From the NCBI GenBank assembly GCA_902465155.1, contig CABQLY010000002.1, positions 62,001 through 126,000 of the forward strand: 64,000 bases of DNA. Direction: 5' to 3'. Positions within the stretch are counted from its first letter, which is position 1; each line of letters starts with the position of its first letter. Both the position numbers and the translations under genes were made by a program. This document shows, one piece after another, positions 50,269-58,660 of this stretch. This DNA comes from an uncultured Oscillospiraceae bacterium. Lineage in GTDB: Bacteria; Bacillota; Clostridia; Oscillospirales; Acutalibacteraceae. The notes below the pieces were generated by a model. It was not told the DNA's origin. It worked only from the letters and a program-made list of their open reading frames with translations, and ran no database searches.

Positions 50269-50589
50269 ATGACAACTGAAATTTTAGAAGCGCTTATGAT
50301 TCTTTGCTTTGGTCTTTCGTGGCCAATTTCTATTCGCAAATCTTACATTTCCCGCACGGCAAAAGGCAAAAGCCTGTTTTTTGAGGTATTTTTGCTAATT
50401 GGCTACATTTTTGGTATTGTAAAAAAGGTAATTGAATGGACCACGCCGGGCAAGGAATTTACGGTAATTTTCTTTTTAAGCTTTATTTTTTACATTATTA
50501 ACTTTGTTGCAATTTCTATTGATGTTGGGCTGTACTTCCGCAACAAAAAGTTAGATAAAGCTGCCGAGCTTGCCGCTGCCGGCAAATAA
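50269..50589 (+). CDS. Small membrane protein, PQ-loop-like
   Basis: A 106-residue protein with three hydrophobic segments (about 7-20, 35-52 and 62-88). The segment LCFGLSWPISIRKSYISRTA, then KGKSLFFEVFLLIGYIFGIV resembles a PQ-loop/SemiSWEET repeat with Trp-Pro in place of Pro-Gln. It is 20 bases behind the fumarate reductase flavoprotein and ends the operon. It has no heme-ligating histidines, so it is not a normal FrdC/SdhC anchor. It may move a dicarboxylate or another small molecule, but that is a guess. Confidence 0.6.
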   Translation: MTTEILEALMILCFGLSWPISIRKSYISRTAKGKSLFFEVFLLIGYIFGIVKKVIEWTTPGKEFTVIFFLSFIFYIINFVAISIDVGLYFRNKKLDKAAELAAAGK

Positions 50590-50613
50590 TTGCTGTAAAA
50601 GGGGGCGGGCGAA

Positions 50614-50640
50614 GCATTACCGGCCAAAAGCCGGTAATGC
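50614..50640. repeat. Perfect 11-bp inverted repeat upstream of rex
   Basis: GCATTACCGGC (50614-50624) and GCCGGTAATGC (50630-50640) around CAAAA. The T-run is missing, so it is either a poor terminator of the frd operon or an operator. Confidence 0.6.
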
Positions 50641-50724
50641 CGAAGTTGCGTTTTGCTCGCACCTTTATTTTTGCACCCTGCCTTTACACCACCGCTAAAC
50701 CCTTAATTTTTTGGGGGGATGAAA

Positions 50725-51357
50725 ATGAAGCAAACAGAAGTTCCTCGCGCTACGGTTGGGCGTATTCCAGGTTATTTAAAATACCTTAAAAGTTTAAATG
50801 CCGCCACGGTAAATATTTCGGCAACGGCGTTGGCCAAAGCGTTGGGGCTGGGCGAGGTTCAGGTTCGTAAAGATCTAAGCGCCGTTAGCGGCGCCGGCCG
50901 ACCCAAAACCGGCTACAATGTGCAAGCCCTTATAACCGCGTTAGAGCATTTTCTGGGCACCAATAGCCACAGCAGTGTTGTAATTGTTGGGGCCGGTAAA
51001 CTGGGCCGCGCGTTGTTGGATTACGGCGGCTTTAACGAATACGGGTTAAACCTATTGGCCGCTTTTGACACGGCTGTTTTTAAAACCGAATTTAGTCATA
51101 CCGGCAAACCAATTTACAGCATGAGCGAATTAGACGCTTTTTGCAGCGCTAACGCAGTGCGCATTGGGGTAATTGCCGTGCCGGCCGAAAGCGCCCAGCA
51201 GGTTTGCAACCGCTTGGTACAAAACGGTATTCAGGCCATTTGGTGCTTTGCACCCTGCACCTTAAAGGTGTCGGAAAATATTCCGGTGCAGTACGAGAAT
51301 ATGGCGCTTTCACTGGCCTATTTAAACACAAAAATTAACGATCAACGGGGGAAATAG
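50725..51357 (+). CDS. rex: Redox-sensing transcriptional repressor Rex
   Basis: NADH/NAD-ratio sensor of 210 residues. The N-terminal winged helix has VPRATVGRIPGYLKYLKSL, then VNISATALAKALGLGEVQVR with KDLSAVSGAGRPKTGY. The Rossmann domain carries VVIVGAGKLGRALLDYGGF, and a swapped C-terminal helix follows. High NADH releases Rex from fermentation and hydrogenase promoters. ATG 50725 fits the GGGGGG site better than ATG 50719. It is followed after one base by a [2Fe-2S] protein and then a hydrogenase. Confidence 0.92.
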   Translation: MKQTEVPRATVGRIPGYLKYLKSLNAATVNISATALAKALGLGEVQVRKDLSAVSGAGRPKTGYNVQALITALEHFLGTNSHSSVVIVGAGKLGRALLDYGGFNEYGLNLLAAFDTAVFKTEFSHTGKPIYSMSELDAFCSANAVRIGVIAVPAESAQQVCNRLVQNGIQAIWCFAPCTLKVSENIPVQYENMALSLAYLNTKINDQRGK

Positions 51358-51358
51358 C

Positions 51359-51598
51359 ATGAAAATTACGGTATGTATTGGTTCCTCCTGCCACATTAAA
51401 GGCTCCCGGCAGGTGGTACAGCAGTTAGAGGATTATATTGCAAACAACAAGCTGGAAAATAAAATAGAGCTGGCCGGCACCTTTTGCCTTGGCAAATGTC
51501 AGCAGGGGGTGTGCGTGCTGGTAAATGATGAATTTCACTCCGTTTCGCCCGAAACGGTAGAGGAGTTTTTACAAACCGCGGTTATACCAAAGCTGTAA
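51359..51598 (+). CDS. [2Fe-2S] thioredoxin-fold ferredoxin
   Basis: A 79-residue NuoE C-terminal-like protein. Four cysteines, in ITVCIGSSCHIKGS and AGTFCLGKCQQGVC, have the CxxxxC...CxxxC spacing of thioredoxin-like [2Fe-2S] proteins. It lies between rex and an [FeFe] hydrogenase gene and probably serves that hydrogenase as electron carrier or subunit. RBS is ACGGGGGAA. Confidence 0.88.
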   Translation: MKITVCIGSSCHIKGSRQVVQQLEDYIANNKLENKIELAGTFCLGKCQQGVCVLVNDEFHSVSPETVEEFLQTAVIPKL

Positions 51599-51677
51599 GT
51601 TCGTTCTTTTGCCGCGGCGGGCTGCACCCGCGCGGCTGCTGCAAAAATTGTAGTTGTTTTCAAAGCTGGAGGAAGCT

Positions 51678-53102
51678 ATGCGTAAGTTTGATACAAAGGT
51701 TCAACATTTAAAATATAAAGTTCTTCGTGAGGTGGCACGCCAGGCCTGGAACGATACATTAACACAAAATTTATTGGATATTCCTAAAATTATTGTGCCG
51801 GGCAACACCCCAACCATGCGCTGCTGTGTATATAAGGAGCGCGCTATTTTAGAGGAGCGGGTTAAAATAGCCATGGGGGGCGACAAAAACAACCCCAACA
51901 CCATTGAGGTTATTGAAATTGCCTGTGATGAATGCCCCATGGGTGGTTACGAGGTTACCAACGCCTGCCGCGGCTGCCTGGCTCACCGGTGCGAGGATGT
52001 TTGCAAATTTGGTGCCATTACCTTTGATATGCAGCATGTTGCCCACATTGATAAATCTAAGTGTAAAAACTGCGGTGCTTGCTCTAAGGTTTGCCCCTAC
52101 ACCGCAATTGTAGACCGTAAACGCCCCTGCGAAAATGCCTGCAAAATTAAAGCCATTAAAATGAAAGAGAATAAAGCTGCGGCAATTGATAACGATAAAT
52201 GCATTGCCTGCGGAGCGTGCGTGTACCAATGCCCCTTTGGCGCGATTACCGATAAATCTTACATTTTAGATGTTATTAATTTAATTAAGGGCAGCGAGAA
52301 TAATAAAAACTACAAGGTTTACGCCGTGGTGGCACCTGCAATTTCCAGCCAGTTTACCTACGCAAAGCTGGGGCAGGTAATTTCGGGCCTTAAAAAGTTG
52401 GGCTTTTACACGGTGGTAGAGGCCGCTCTTGGGGCCGATATGGTTGCCGACGCGGAATCAAAAGAATTGGTTGAAAAAGGGTTTTTAACCAGCTCCTGCT
52501 GCCCGGCCTTTGTAAGCTACATTGAAAAATCTTTTCCGGATTTATTACCGTTTGTTTCGCACAATCTTTCGCCAATGGCAACCATCTCTAAATACCTAAA
52601 AGAGCATGAGGAGCCTTGCAAGGTTGTGTTTATTGGCCCGTGCACGGCCAAAAAGTCTGAGGTGCAGCGTAAAGAGGTGCAGCCCTATGTAGACGCGGCA
52701 ATGACCTTTGAGGAGCTGCAGGCTTTGTTTGACAGCCGGGATATTGACATTACCACCCTGCCGGAGGATGTTTTAGATAACGCCTCGTACTTTGGGCGCA
52801 TTTTTGCCCGCTGCGGTGGTTTGGCCGACGCCGTTGCCGAGGGCATGAAGGAGCACGGCGAAACCGATTTTGAATTAAAGCCCTGCTCTTGCGATGGTAT
52901 TGAGGCCTGCCGCGTTGCTTTGCTGAAAAAAAGCAAGAATTTGCTGGATTCGAATTTTATAGAGGGCATGGCCTGTATTGGTGGCTGTATTGGCGGCGCC
53001 GGCTGCTTAACTCACGGTGCCAAAAACCGTGCCGAGGTAGATAAATACGGTATGGAGGCGCACGAAAAAACCATTAGCGATGCAATTTCAATTTTGAAAT
53101 AG
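51678..53102 (+). CDS. [FeFe] hydrogenase, group B-like
   Basis: Iron-iron hydrogenase of 474 residues. The N-terminal region has several 4Fe-4S motifs (CRGCLAHRCEDVC, CKNCGACSKVCP, CENACK, CIACGACVYQCP). The H-cluster motifs are L1 TSSCCPAFVSYI, L2 FIGPCTAKKSE and L3 EGMACIGGCIGGAG. The CPAF form of L1 and the single-subunit layout suggest group B rather than the bifurcating group A3. ATG 51678 is close behind GGAGGAAG; TTG 51654 is an alternative. The electron partner may be the small [2Fe-2S] protein upstream. Confidence 0.88.
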   Translation: MRKFDTKVQHLKYKVLREVARQAWNDTLTQNLLDIPKIIVPGNTPTMRCCVYKERAILEERVKIAMGGDKNNPNTIEVIEIACDECPMGGYEVTNACRGCLAHRCEDVCKFGAITFDMQHVAHIDKSKCKNCGACSKVCPYTAIVDRKRPCENACKIKAIKMKENKAAAIDNDKCIACGACVYQCPFGAITDKSYILDVINLIKGSENNKNYKVYAVVAPAISSQFTYAKLGQVISGLKKLGFYTVVEAALGADMVADAESKELVEKGFLTSSCCPAFVSYIEKSFPDLLPFVSHNLSPMATISKYLKEHEEPCKVVFIGPCTAKKSEVQRKEVQPYVDAAMTFEELQALFDSRDIDITTLPEDVLDNASYFGRIFARCGGLADAVAEGMKEHGETDFELKPCSCDGIEACRVALLKKSKNLLDSNFIEGMACIGGCIGGAGCLTHGAKNRAEVDKYGMEAHEKTISDAISILK

Positions 53103-53112
53103 CAATTTTTGC

Positions 53113-53141
53113 TTGCAATTGCGCTTTCGGTATGCTATACT
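53113..53141 (+). promoter_or_regulatory. Promoter of the B12 riboswitch operon
   Basis: TTGCAA (53113-53118), a 17-base spacer and TATACT (53136-53141), placing transcription start just before the riboswitch. Confidence 0.8.
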
Positions 53142-53152
53142 AATTAAAAATT

Positions 53153-53400
53153 AAATAGGTTGCAGGCTGGCGGGGTTCAACCCTTGCCGGCCCGAAACAC
53201 GGTTTGAAATAACAGTACTGTTAAAGTAGATTAATAGAGAATACCGGTGCAAATCCGGAGCAACTGCCATTACTGTAATTGAATTTTAAAGCAACAAGCC
53301 ATTGGGCGCTTACTGGCTGATAGGCACACCGGTACTGCCCGAGAAGGCGCTTTGCCGCATTGCGGTTTCATAAGTCAGGAGAACTGCCGTGTTTTACAGA
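53153..53400 (+). ncRNA. Cobalamin riboswitch aptamer
   Basis: The core CCGGTGCAAATCCGG (around 53244-53258) is followed by CTGCCATTACTGTAA, the central GGGCGCTTACTGGC part, and the B12 box AAGTCAGGAGAACTGCC (53372-53388). These are the conserved pieces of an adenosylcobalamin riboswitch in the right order. Boundaries are approximate. It precedes the two transcobalamin-like genes. Confidence 0.9.
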
Positions 53401-53424
53401 TTTTTATACACTTGGGCAAGAAGA

Positions 53425-53545
53425 GTACAATCGTATTTACACTATGCGGCGGTACTTTCCGGTTTTTGTTCGGTAACCGATTGTGTTATTTTGTTAGATT
53501 GTACCCTTTTTAGCTGCGGTTAAAAAGGGTACTTTTGTTATTTTA
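53425..53545 (+). terminator. Riboswitch expression platform: terminator and antiterminator
   Basis: GTACCCTTTTTA (53501-53512) and TAAAAAGGGTAC (53521-53532) form a perfect 12-pair terminator with a T-rich tail. GTACAATC (53425-53432) can instead pair with GATTGTAC (53497-53504), which overlaps the terminator's left arm, giving an antiterminator. B12 binding should favour termination. The remaining 120 bases to 53665 hold the ribosome site AAAGGTGA. Confidence 0.8.
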
Positions 53546-53664
53546 CGGTAAACCGCCTTAGCGGGGTAGAGCCGCCTTGCGGGCGAAATATCGTTTAAAA
53601 TAAACTAAAAACTTAGGGGCAGGGTTTGCGTTATGCCTGTTTCCTTAAAGAAAGGTGAAATTTT

Positions 53665-54561
53665 ATGAAAAAAATTATTAGTTTGGTTGCTGCGGTTGTT
53701 TTGCTTTGCAGCGCCTCAACCGTTGGTGCTTTTGCGGCCGAACCAAAAAATTCTGCCGATGTTACCGTTAATTTTTCTAACGCCGGTAAACTGGAATTAG
53801 CACAGAAATCCGTTCATGTTACCGACACCGATAAGGACGGCAAATTAACCTTTGCCGACGCCTTGTACGCCATGCATGAGGCTTATTATAAGGGTGGTGC
53901 CGCCGCAGGCTTTGCAACAACCGTTCACGAACAGTACGGCTTGAGTGTAACCAAGCTGTGGGGCGATGACAGCGGCAGCTTTGGCTATTATTTAAACAAT
54001 AAAGCCCCTATGAATGCTGCCGAGCCTGTAACCGACGGCGACAGCCTTACTGCTTTTATTTACAAGGATACAGAAACCTGGTCGGACGTTTACAGCTACT
54101 TTAACGCCAACACGTACAATTTGGATTTAGACAGAACCAACGAATTTGAGCTGCAGTTGAAATGCATTCGTTCTGACTATTCAACCGATATTCCGACAAT
54201 TACCGAGGAATTACTGCCCGACGCTGAAATTACCATTAACGGTGAAAAATCTGCCTACAAAACCGACGCCAACGGCAAGGTTAAAATTAAATTGACCAAA
54301 CAGGGCAGCTATGTTATTAGTGCCACCAGCAAAGAGCTTACCTTAGTGCCGCCGGTTTGCGTAGTTGAGGCCTCTAAAACCGAAAATATGCCAACTACGG
54401 ACGGTGATGGAAATACCGGCAACCAAACCAAAACCGAGGTTAAAAAATCGCCCAAAACCGGTTACGCCGGCGAAACGGTTGTTTGCCTTGCTGCCGCTGC
54501 CCTTTCGCTTAGCGCAATGGCCGTGCTGCTAAAGGGTAAAAACAAGTTTAATGAGGACTAA
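53665..54561 (+). CDS. Surface-anchored DUF4430/transcobalamin beta-like protein
   Basis: Exported protein of 298 residues. A signal peptide (about 1-25, ending VGAFAAE) is followed by TDTDKDGKLTFADALYAMHE, an EF-hand/dockerin-like calcium loop in a DUF4430-type domain. In that domain LWGDDSGSFGYYLNNKAPMN and VTDGDSLTAFIYKD match the look of the transcobalamin C-terminal domain. A carboxypeptidase-like beta repeat (DAEITINGEKSAYKTDANGK) follows. The C-terminus has KKSPKTGYAGE, a hydrophobic helix and a short charged tail, a sortase-type anchor with SPKTG in place of LPxTG. It is under a cobalamin riboswitch and overlaps the next gene. Corrinoid capture is inferred. Confidence 0.8.
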   Translation: MKKIISLVAAVVLLCSASTVGAFAAEPKNSADVTVNFSNAGKLELAQKSVHVTDTDKDGKLTFADALYAMHEAYYKGGAAAGFATTVHEQYGLSVTKLWGDDSGSFGYYLNNKAPMNAAEPVTDGDSLTAFIYKDTETWSDVYSYFNANTYNLDLDRTNEFELQLKCIRSDYSTDIPTITEELLPDAEITINGEKSAYKTDANGKVKIKLTKQGSYVISATSKELTLVPPVCVVEASKTENMPTTDGDGNTGNQTKTEVKKSPKTGYAGETVVCLAAAALSLSAMAVLLKGKNKFNED

Positions 54562-55873
54562 GCTTTTGCGACTTTGCCTGTGCTTATTGTTGGTTTTTTT
54601 GCTGCCCGGCGGGGGCATTGTTCCTGCCCTGGCCGAGCAGCCCCAAACCCCGCAGACTGTTTTTAACGGCATTTTAAACAGTAAAATGAGCCAAGCGGGG
54701 GTAAATAACGCGCAGCAGTTTATTGAAAAGCATTTAGCCAAAAGCCAAAAATCTGCTTTTGAAAACACCTGGTACGCGCTGGCTCTGGCGCAGTACCAGC
54801 GTTTTAATTTTTCAGCTTACCGTGTCAATTTAGAGGCATACCTTGCCAAAAACAAGGTTGGTTCCGCCGCAACCCGCTTAAAATGTGCGCTGGTTCTGGC
54901 GGCTACCGGCAGCTGCAACAGCTACATTTACACCGCAATAAACGGCTCGGTTGGTAAGCAGGGGCTTATGAGCTGGGTTTTTGGCTTGCACCTGTTAAAC
55001 AACGGGTACACTTGCTTGCAGTACACAACCCAAACCGTGGTAGAAAAGCTGCTTAGCTTGCAGCTGCCCGGCGGCGCTTGGTGCGTTATTGGCCAAACGC
55101 CCGATGTTGATTCTACCGCCATGGTGCTGCAGGCCTTAGCGCCGTACTACCAAAGCAACGCCGCCGTTAAAGCCGCTGCCAACAAAGCCTTGCATTATTT
55201 AAGTAAGGCACAGCTGCAGGGTGGCGATTATTCCAGCTACTCGGTGCCGAATGCCGAAAGCACCGCGCAGGTGCTGCTGGCCCTTACGGCGTTAAACATT
55301 AATGCGTTTACCGATTCCCGCTTTATAAAAAATGGCAACAATTTACTCAGTGGTATTTTAAAATATCAGCTTAAAAACGGCCTGTTTTCTCACAAAGAGG
55401 GCGGGGAATACAACGGCATGGCTACCGAGCAGGTTTTTTACACCATGGTGGCTGCGCTGCGCTGGCAAAACGGGCAATCGGGCTTTTATTTGTTAGATGT
55501 TAAAAACCCGGCCGGGGTGCAAAAGCCGGCACAAGCCGGCTCGGCTACGGGCAGCGCAACCGGCGGGGCAGCTGCTGTTCCCGGCAGCAGTGCCGGCAAA
55601 AGCGGGTTAAATTCTAAGGCCGGCCAAAGTGCTGGCACCAAGGCGCAAAGCAACGCCCAATTGGGCAGTAGCACGGCAGAAAGCTTGGTTACCGGGCAAT
55701 TTAAAAGCCCAAACGCCGGGGGCGAGTTGGCAGGGCAGGAGCTTAGCAGCAGTACCGAATTGACCCAAACCAGCGCTAAAAAAATAAAACTGCTTTGGTT
55801 TAGCGTGCCGGTTTTGGCTGTGGCCGCGCTTTTGGCGTTTTATTACCTAAAGCTTAAAAAGCGGCAAAAATAG
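54551..55873 (+). CDS. Surface alpha/alpha-toroid protein, transcobalamin alpha-like
   Basis: Exported protein of 440 residues: signal peptide (about 1-28), a helical repeat domain to about 310, a Ser/Gly/Ala-rich stalk (about 325-410), and a C-terminal membrane helix with a basic tail. Repeats such as LPGGAWCVIGQTPDVDSTAM and QGGDYSSYSVPNAESTAQVL are of the prenyltransferase/squalene-cyclase type, the same alpha6-alpha6 fold that forms the N-terminal domain of transcobalamin and intrinsic factor. It overlaps the beta-like gene by 11 bases and shares its riboswitch. Joint B12 binding by the pair is an inference from fold and context. Confidence 0.8.
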   Translation: MRTKLLRLCLCLLLVFLLPGGGIVPALAEQPQTPQTVFNGILNSKMSQAGVNNAQQFIEKHLAKSQKSAFENTWYALALAQYQRFNFSAYRVNLEAYLAKNKVGSAATRLKCALVLAATGSCNSYIYTAINGSVGKQGLMSWVFGLHLLNNGYTCLQYTTQTVVEKLLSLQLPGGAWCVIGQTPDVDSTAMVLQALAPYYQSNAAVKAAANKALHYLSKAQLQGGDYSSYSVPNAESTAQVLLALTALNINAFTDSRFIKNGNNLLSGILKYQLKNGLFSHKEGGEYNGMATEQVFYTMVAALRWQNGQSGFYLLDVKNPAGVQKPAQAGSATGSATGGAAAVPGSSAGKSGLNSKAGQSAGTKAQSNAQLGSSTAESLVTGQFKSPNAGGELAGQELSSSTELTQTSAKKIKLLWFSVPVLAVAALLAFYYLKLKKRQK

Positions 55874-55922
55874 GCGCTGCTCCGCCTTTTTGGCAGTTGG
55901 GCAAAAAAATTGTAAAAAAGGC

Positions 55923-55951
55923 TTGACAAACCCCTTTTACCGTGCTATACT
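55923..55951 (+). promoter_or_regulatory. Promoter of first T-box operon
   Basis: TTGACA (55923-55928), a 17-base spacer and TATACT (55946-55951). Confidence 0.85.
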
Positions 55952-55959
55952 GAATAAAA

Positions 55960-56203
55960 ATTAAAGGCTGAGACGAAGACGGTCGGGTTTTATTATTTTT
56001 AGAGAGCCGGTGTTTGGTGCAAACCGGTAATGGTAATTCCTTTTTGGCCCATCACTTCCGAGCCGGAGGGCTGAAGCTTTCAGTTAGCTTAGGCGTTCCC
56101 GTGATTGCCGCGTTAGAGCATAGAGGTTGTTAGACCTTGAAGTGGCGCTAGCTGTTGTCGGCGGCGCAATTTGAGTGGTACCGCGAGTGTATATTGTTTA
56201 TTC
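55960..56203 (+). ncRNA. T-box leader, specifier ATC (Ile)
   Basis: Stem I has AGAGAGCCGG and GGTGCAAACCGG. The T-box TGAGTGGTACCGCG (56172-56185) is intact. On the 3' side of stem I the helix CTTCCGAGCC pairs with GGCTGAGACGAAG, leaving ATC then A unpaired just before it (56051-56053), the place of the specifier codon. ATC reads tRNA-Ile. It precedes the first acyl-CoA ligase. Confidence 0.85.
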
Positions 56204-56239
56204 ACCCGTCTCAAAGCAATAGCTTTGGGGCGGGTTTTT
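56204..56239 (+). terminator. T-box terminator 1
   Basis: ACCCGTCTCAAAGC pairs with GCTTTGGGGCGGGT (14 pairs with wobbles) followed by a T-run. It competes with the antiterminator formed by the T-box sequence. Confidence 0.88.
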
Positions 56240-56292
56240 AATTTTTTGGCAAGCTAAATATTTTACTGCTTGCCGGAACAGGAGGTTTAAAA

Positions 56293-58557
56293 ATGTCTGC
56301 AATTGAAACGCAAAAATTATTAGAGGTGGGGCGCCGAATTCGTGAAATGCGCGAAATTGACGGTATTTCGGTAGAACAAATGGCAAAGCAAACCGAAGTT
56401 AGCCCCGAGCAGTACATGGCTTACGAAAACGGGCAGGCCGACTTTCCTTTTTCGTTTATTCACAAATGCGCCGCCGTTTTTGGCATTGGTATTACCGACC
56501 TGTTAGAGGGGCAAAGCGCGCACCTTTCCTCCTACACGGTTACCCGTAAGGGGCAAGGACAGCAAACCGCTAAGGAAAACGGCATTTCAATTAACAGCTT
56601 AGCCCCGCTGTTTCGCAAAAAAATTGCCGAGCCGTACGCCGTATGTTACGAGTACGACCCCGCACTGCAGGAAAAGCCTATTCACCTAACTACGCACTCC
56701 GGGCAGGAATTCGACTATGTTTTAAGCGGGCGTTTAAAGGTTCAGGTTGGGCAGCATGTTGAATATTTAAGCGAGGGCGACAGTATTTACTACAACTCCT
56801 CCACCCCCCACGGAATGATAGCGGTAGACGGCAGCGAATGTAAATTTGTTGCGGTGGTGCTGCCGGGGGAGGATGTTGCCGCAACCACCGTGCGCGAAAC
56901 GCTGGCTCCCACCGCCAAAAGCCAACCCTTTGTTTGCAACCGGTTTATTGAAACCACCGAGAACGAAAACGGCGTGCCAACCGCCATTCGCTTTAAAGGG
57001 GAGGAAAAATTTAATTTTGCGTTTGATATTGTAGACGAAATTGCAAAACAAAAGCCAAATAAGCTTGCCATGCTGCATATTGATAAATTTGGCACCGAGC
57101 GCCGCTTTACTTTTAAGGATATGAAACGCGCCTCGGCCCAGTGCGCCAACTACTTTAAAGCGCTGGGCATTCAAAAGGGCGACCGGGTTATGTTAATTTT
57201 AAAGCGGCATTACCAGTTTTGGTTTGCTATTGTTGGGCTGCACAAGCTGGGTGCGGTGGCCATTCCCGCAACCAACCTGCTGCAGGAGCACGATTTAACC
57301 TACCGCTTTAACGCGGCCGGCGTTAGCGCTATTTTGTGCACGGCCGACGGGGATGTGGCCCACCAGGTGGAGCTTGCCCAAAAGGAGAGCCCAACCCTTA
57401 AAACCAAGGTTTTGGTTGGCGGAAACCGCGAGGGCTGGCACAGCTTTGACGACGAATTTAACCTATACAGTGCCCATTATTACCGCACCGATGACACCCC
57501 CTGCGGCAGCGACCCTATGTTAATGTTTTTTACCTCGGGCACAACCGGCTACCCCAAAATTGCCGAGCACAATTACAAGTACCCGCTGGGGCATTACATT
57601 ACGGCAAAATACTGGCACGGCGTTGACCCCGACGGCCTGCATTTTACTATTTCCGACACCGGCTGGGGCAAGGCGCTTTGGGGCAAGCTGTACGGGCAGT
57701 GGCTGTGTGAGGGCGCCGTGTTCACCTTTGATTTTGACCGTTTTCATGCCGAGGAAATTTTACCCCTGTTTGCCAAGTACCAAATTACCTCGTTCTGCGC
57801 GCCGCCCACCATGCTGCGTATGCTTATTAAGCAAGACCTTTCTAAGTACGACCTTTCCTCTATTAAGCAAATGACAACGGCGGGCGAGGCCCTAAACCCC
57901 GAGGTTTACCGCCAGTTTGAAAAGGCAACCGGCCTGCATATTCGCGAGGGGTTTGGCCAAACCGAGCTGACCTTAGCCATTGCCAACCTTATGGGCGACG
58001 GGCACAAGCCCGGCTCTATGGGCAAGCCGGTTGCGCTGTACGATATTGATTTGGTGGATCATAACGGCAAGCCGGTAGGCGCCGGCCAACCGGGCGAAAT
58101 TGTTGTTAAAACGGCTAACGGGGTGCCTTGCGGGCTGTTTGACGGCTATTATTTAGACGAAGCTAAAACTAAAGAGGCCTGGCACGACGGCTACTACCAC
58201 ACCGGCGATGTTGCCTGGCGGGATGAGGACGGCTTTTACTGGTATGTTAGCCGGGCAGATGATGTTATTAAATCCTCCGGCTACCGCATTGGCCCGTTTG
58301 AGATTGAAAGCGTTATTATGGAACTGCCTTATGTGCTGGAGTGCGGCGTTTCGGCCGCGCCGGACGAGGTTCGCGGCCAGGTTGTTAAGGCCAGTATTGT
58401 GCTGGTAAAGGGTACCGAGGGCAGTGAGGAATTAAAAAAAGAAATTCAAAACTATGTTAAAACCCGTACCGCGCCCTACAAATACCCCCGTATTGTAGAG
58501 TTTAAGGAGGAGCTGCCAAAAACCATTAGCGGTAAAATTCAGCGCAATTTGCTTTAA
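56293..58557 (+). CDS. HTH-cupin-acyl-CoA ligase fusion, paralogue 1
   Basis: A 754-residue three-domain protein. Residues 14-74 are an XRE-type helix-turn-helix (RRIREMREIDGISVEQMAKQ, then ENGQADFPFSFI). Residues about 125-185 are a cupin (HSGQEFDYVLSGRLKVQVG and EGDSIYYNSSTPHG). From about 235 it is an AMP-forming acyl-CoA synthetase with the P-loop FFTSGTTGYPK, DTGWGKALWGKLYGQW, GEALNPEVYRQFEKATG, YHTGDVAWRDEDGF and the catalytic Lys in PKTISGKIQRN. It is controlled by a T-box reading Ile codon ATC. Probable substrate: 2-methylbutyrate or another branched short-chain acid. The HTH and cupin may sense ligands or bind DNA. RBS is GGAGG. Confidence 0.85.
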   Translation: MSAIETQKLLEVGRRIREMREIDGISVEQMAKQTEVSPEQYMAYENGQADFPFSFIHKCAAVFGIGITDLLEGQSAHLSSYTVTRKGQGQQTAKENGISINSLAPLFRKKIAEPYAVCYEYDPALQEKPIHLTTHSGQEFDYVLSGRLKVQVGQHVEYLSEGDSIYYNSSTPHGMIAVDGSECKFVAVVLPGEDVAATTVRETLAPTAKSQPFVCNRFIETTENENGVPTAIRFKGEEKFNFAFDIVDEIAKQKPNKLAMLHIDKFGTERRFTFKDMKRASAQCANYFKALGIQKGDRVMLILKRHYQFWFAIVGLHKLGAVAIPATNLLQEHDLTYRFNAAGVSAILCTADGDVAHQVELAQKESPTLKTKVLVGGNREGWHSFDDEFNLYSAHYYRTDDTPCGSDPMLMFFTSGTTGYPKIAEHNYKYPLGHYITAKYWHGVDPDGLHFTISDTGWGKALWGKLYGQWLCEGAVFTFDFDRFHAEEILPLFAKYQITSFCAPPTMLRMLIKQDLSKYDLSSIKQMTTAGEALNPEVYRQFEKATGLHIREGFGQTELTLAIANLMGDGHKPGSMGKPVALYDIDLVDHNGKPVGAGQPGEIVVKTANGVPCGLFDGYYLDEAKTKEAWHDGYYHTGDVAWRDEDGFYWYVSRADDVIKSSGYRIGPFEIESVIMELPYVLECGVSAAPDEVRGQVVKASIVLVKGTEGSEELKKEIQNYVKTRTAPYKYPRIVEFKEELPKTISGKIQRNLL

Positions 58558-58624
58558 ACAATTTATTTTAAGCTGCCGCATTGGCTAAATTTTACTTTAA
58601 TTTTTAAAAAAAGCTGAATAGCCC

Positions 58625-58654
58625 TTGACAAAGTAGGAAAAGATGTGTTATAAT
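58625..58654 (+). promoter_or_regulatory. Promoter of second T-box operon
   Basis: TTGACA (58625-58630), an 18-base spacer and TATAAT (58649-58654) preceded by TGT. Confidence 0.85.
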
Positions 58655-58660
58655 TGCCAC

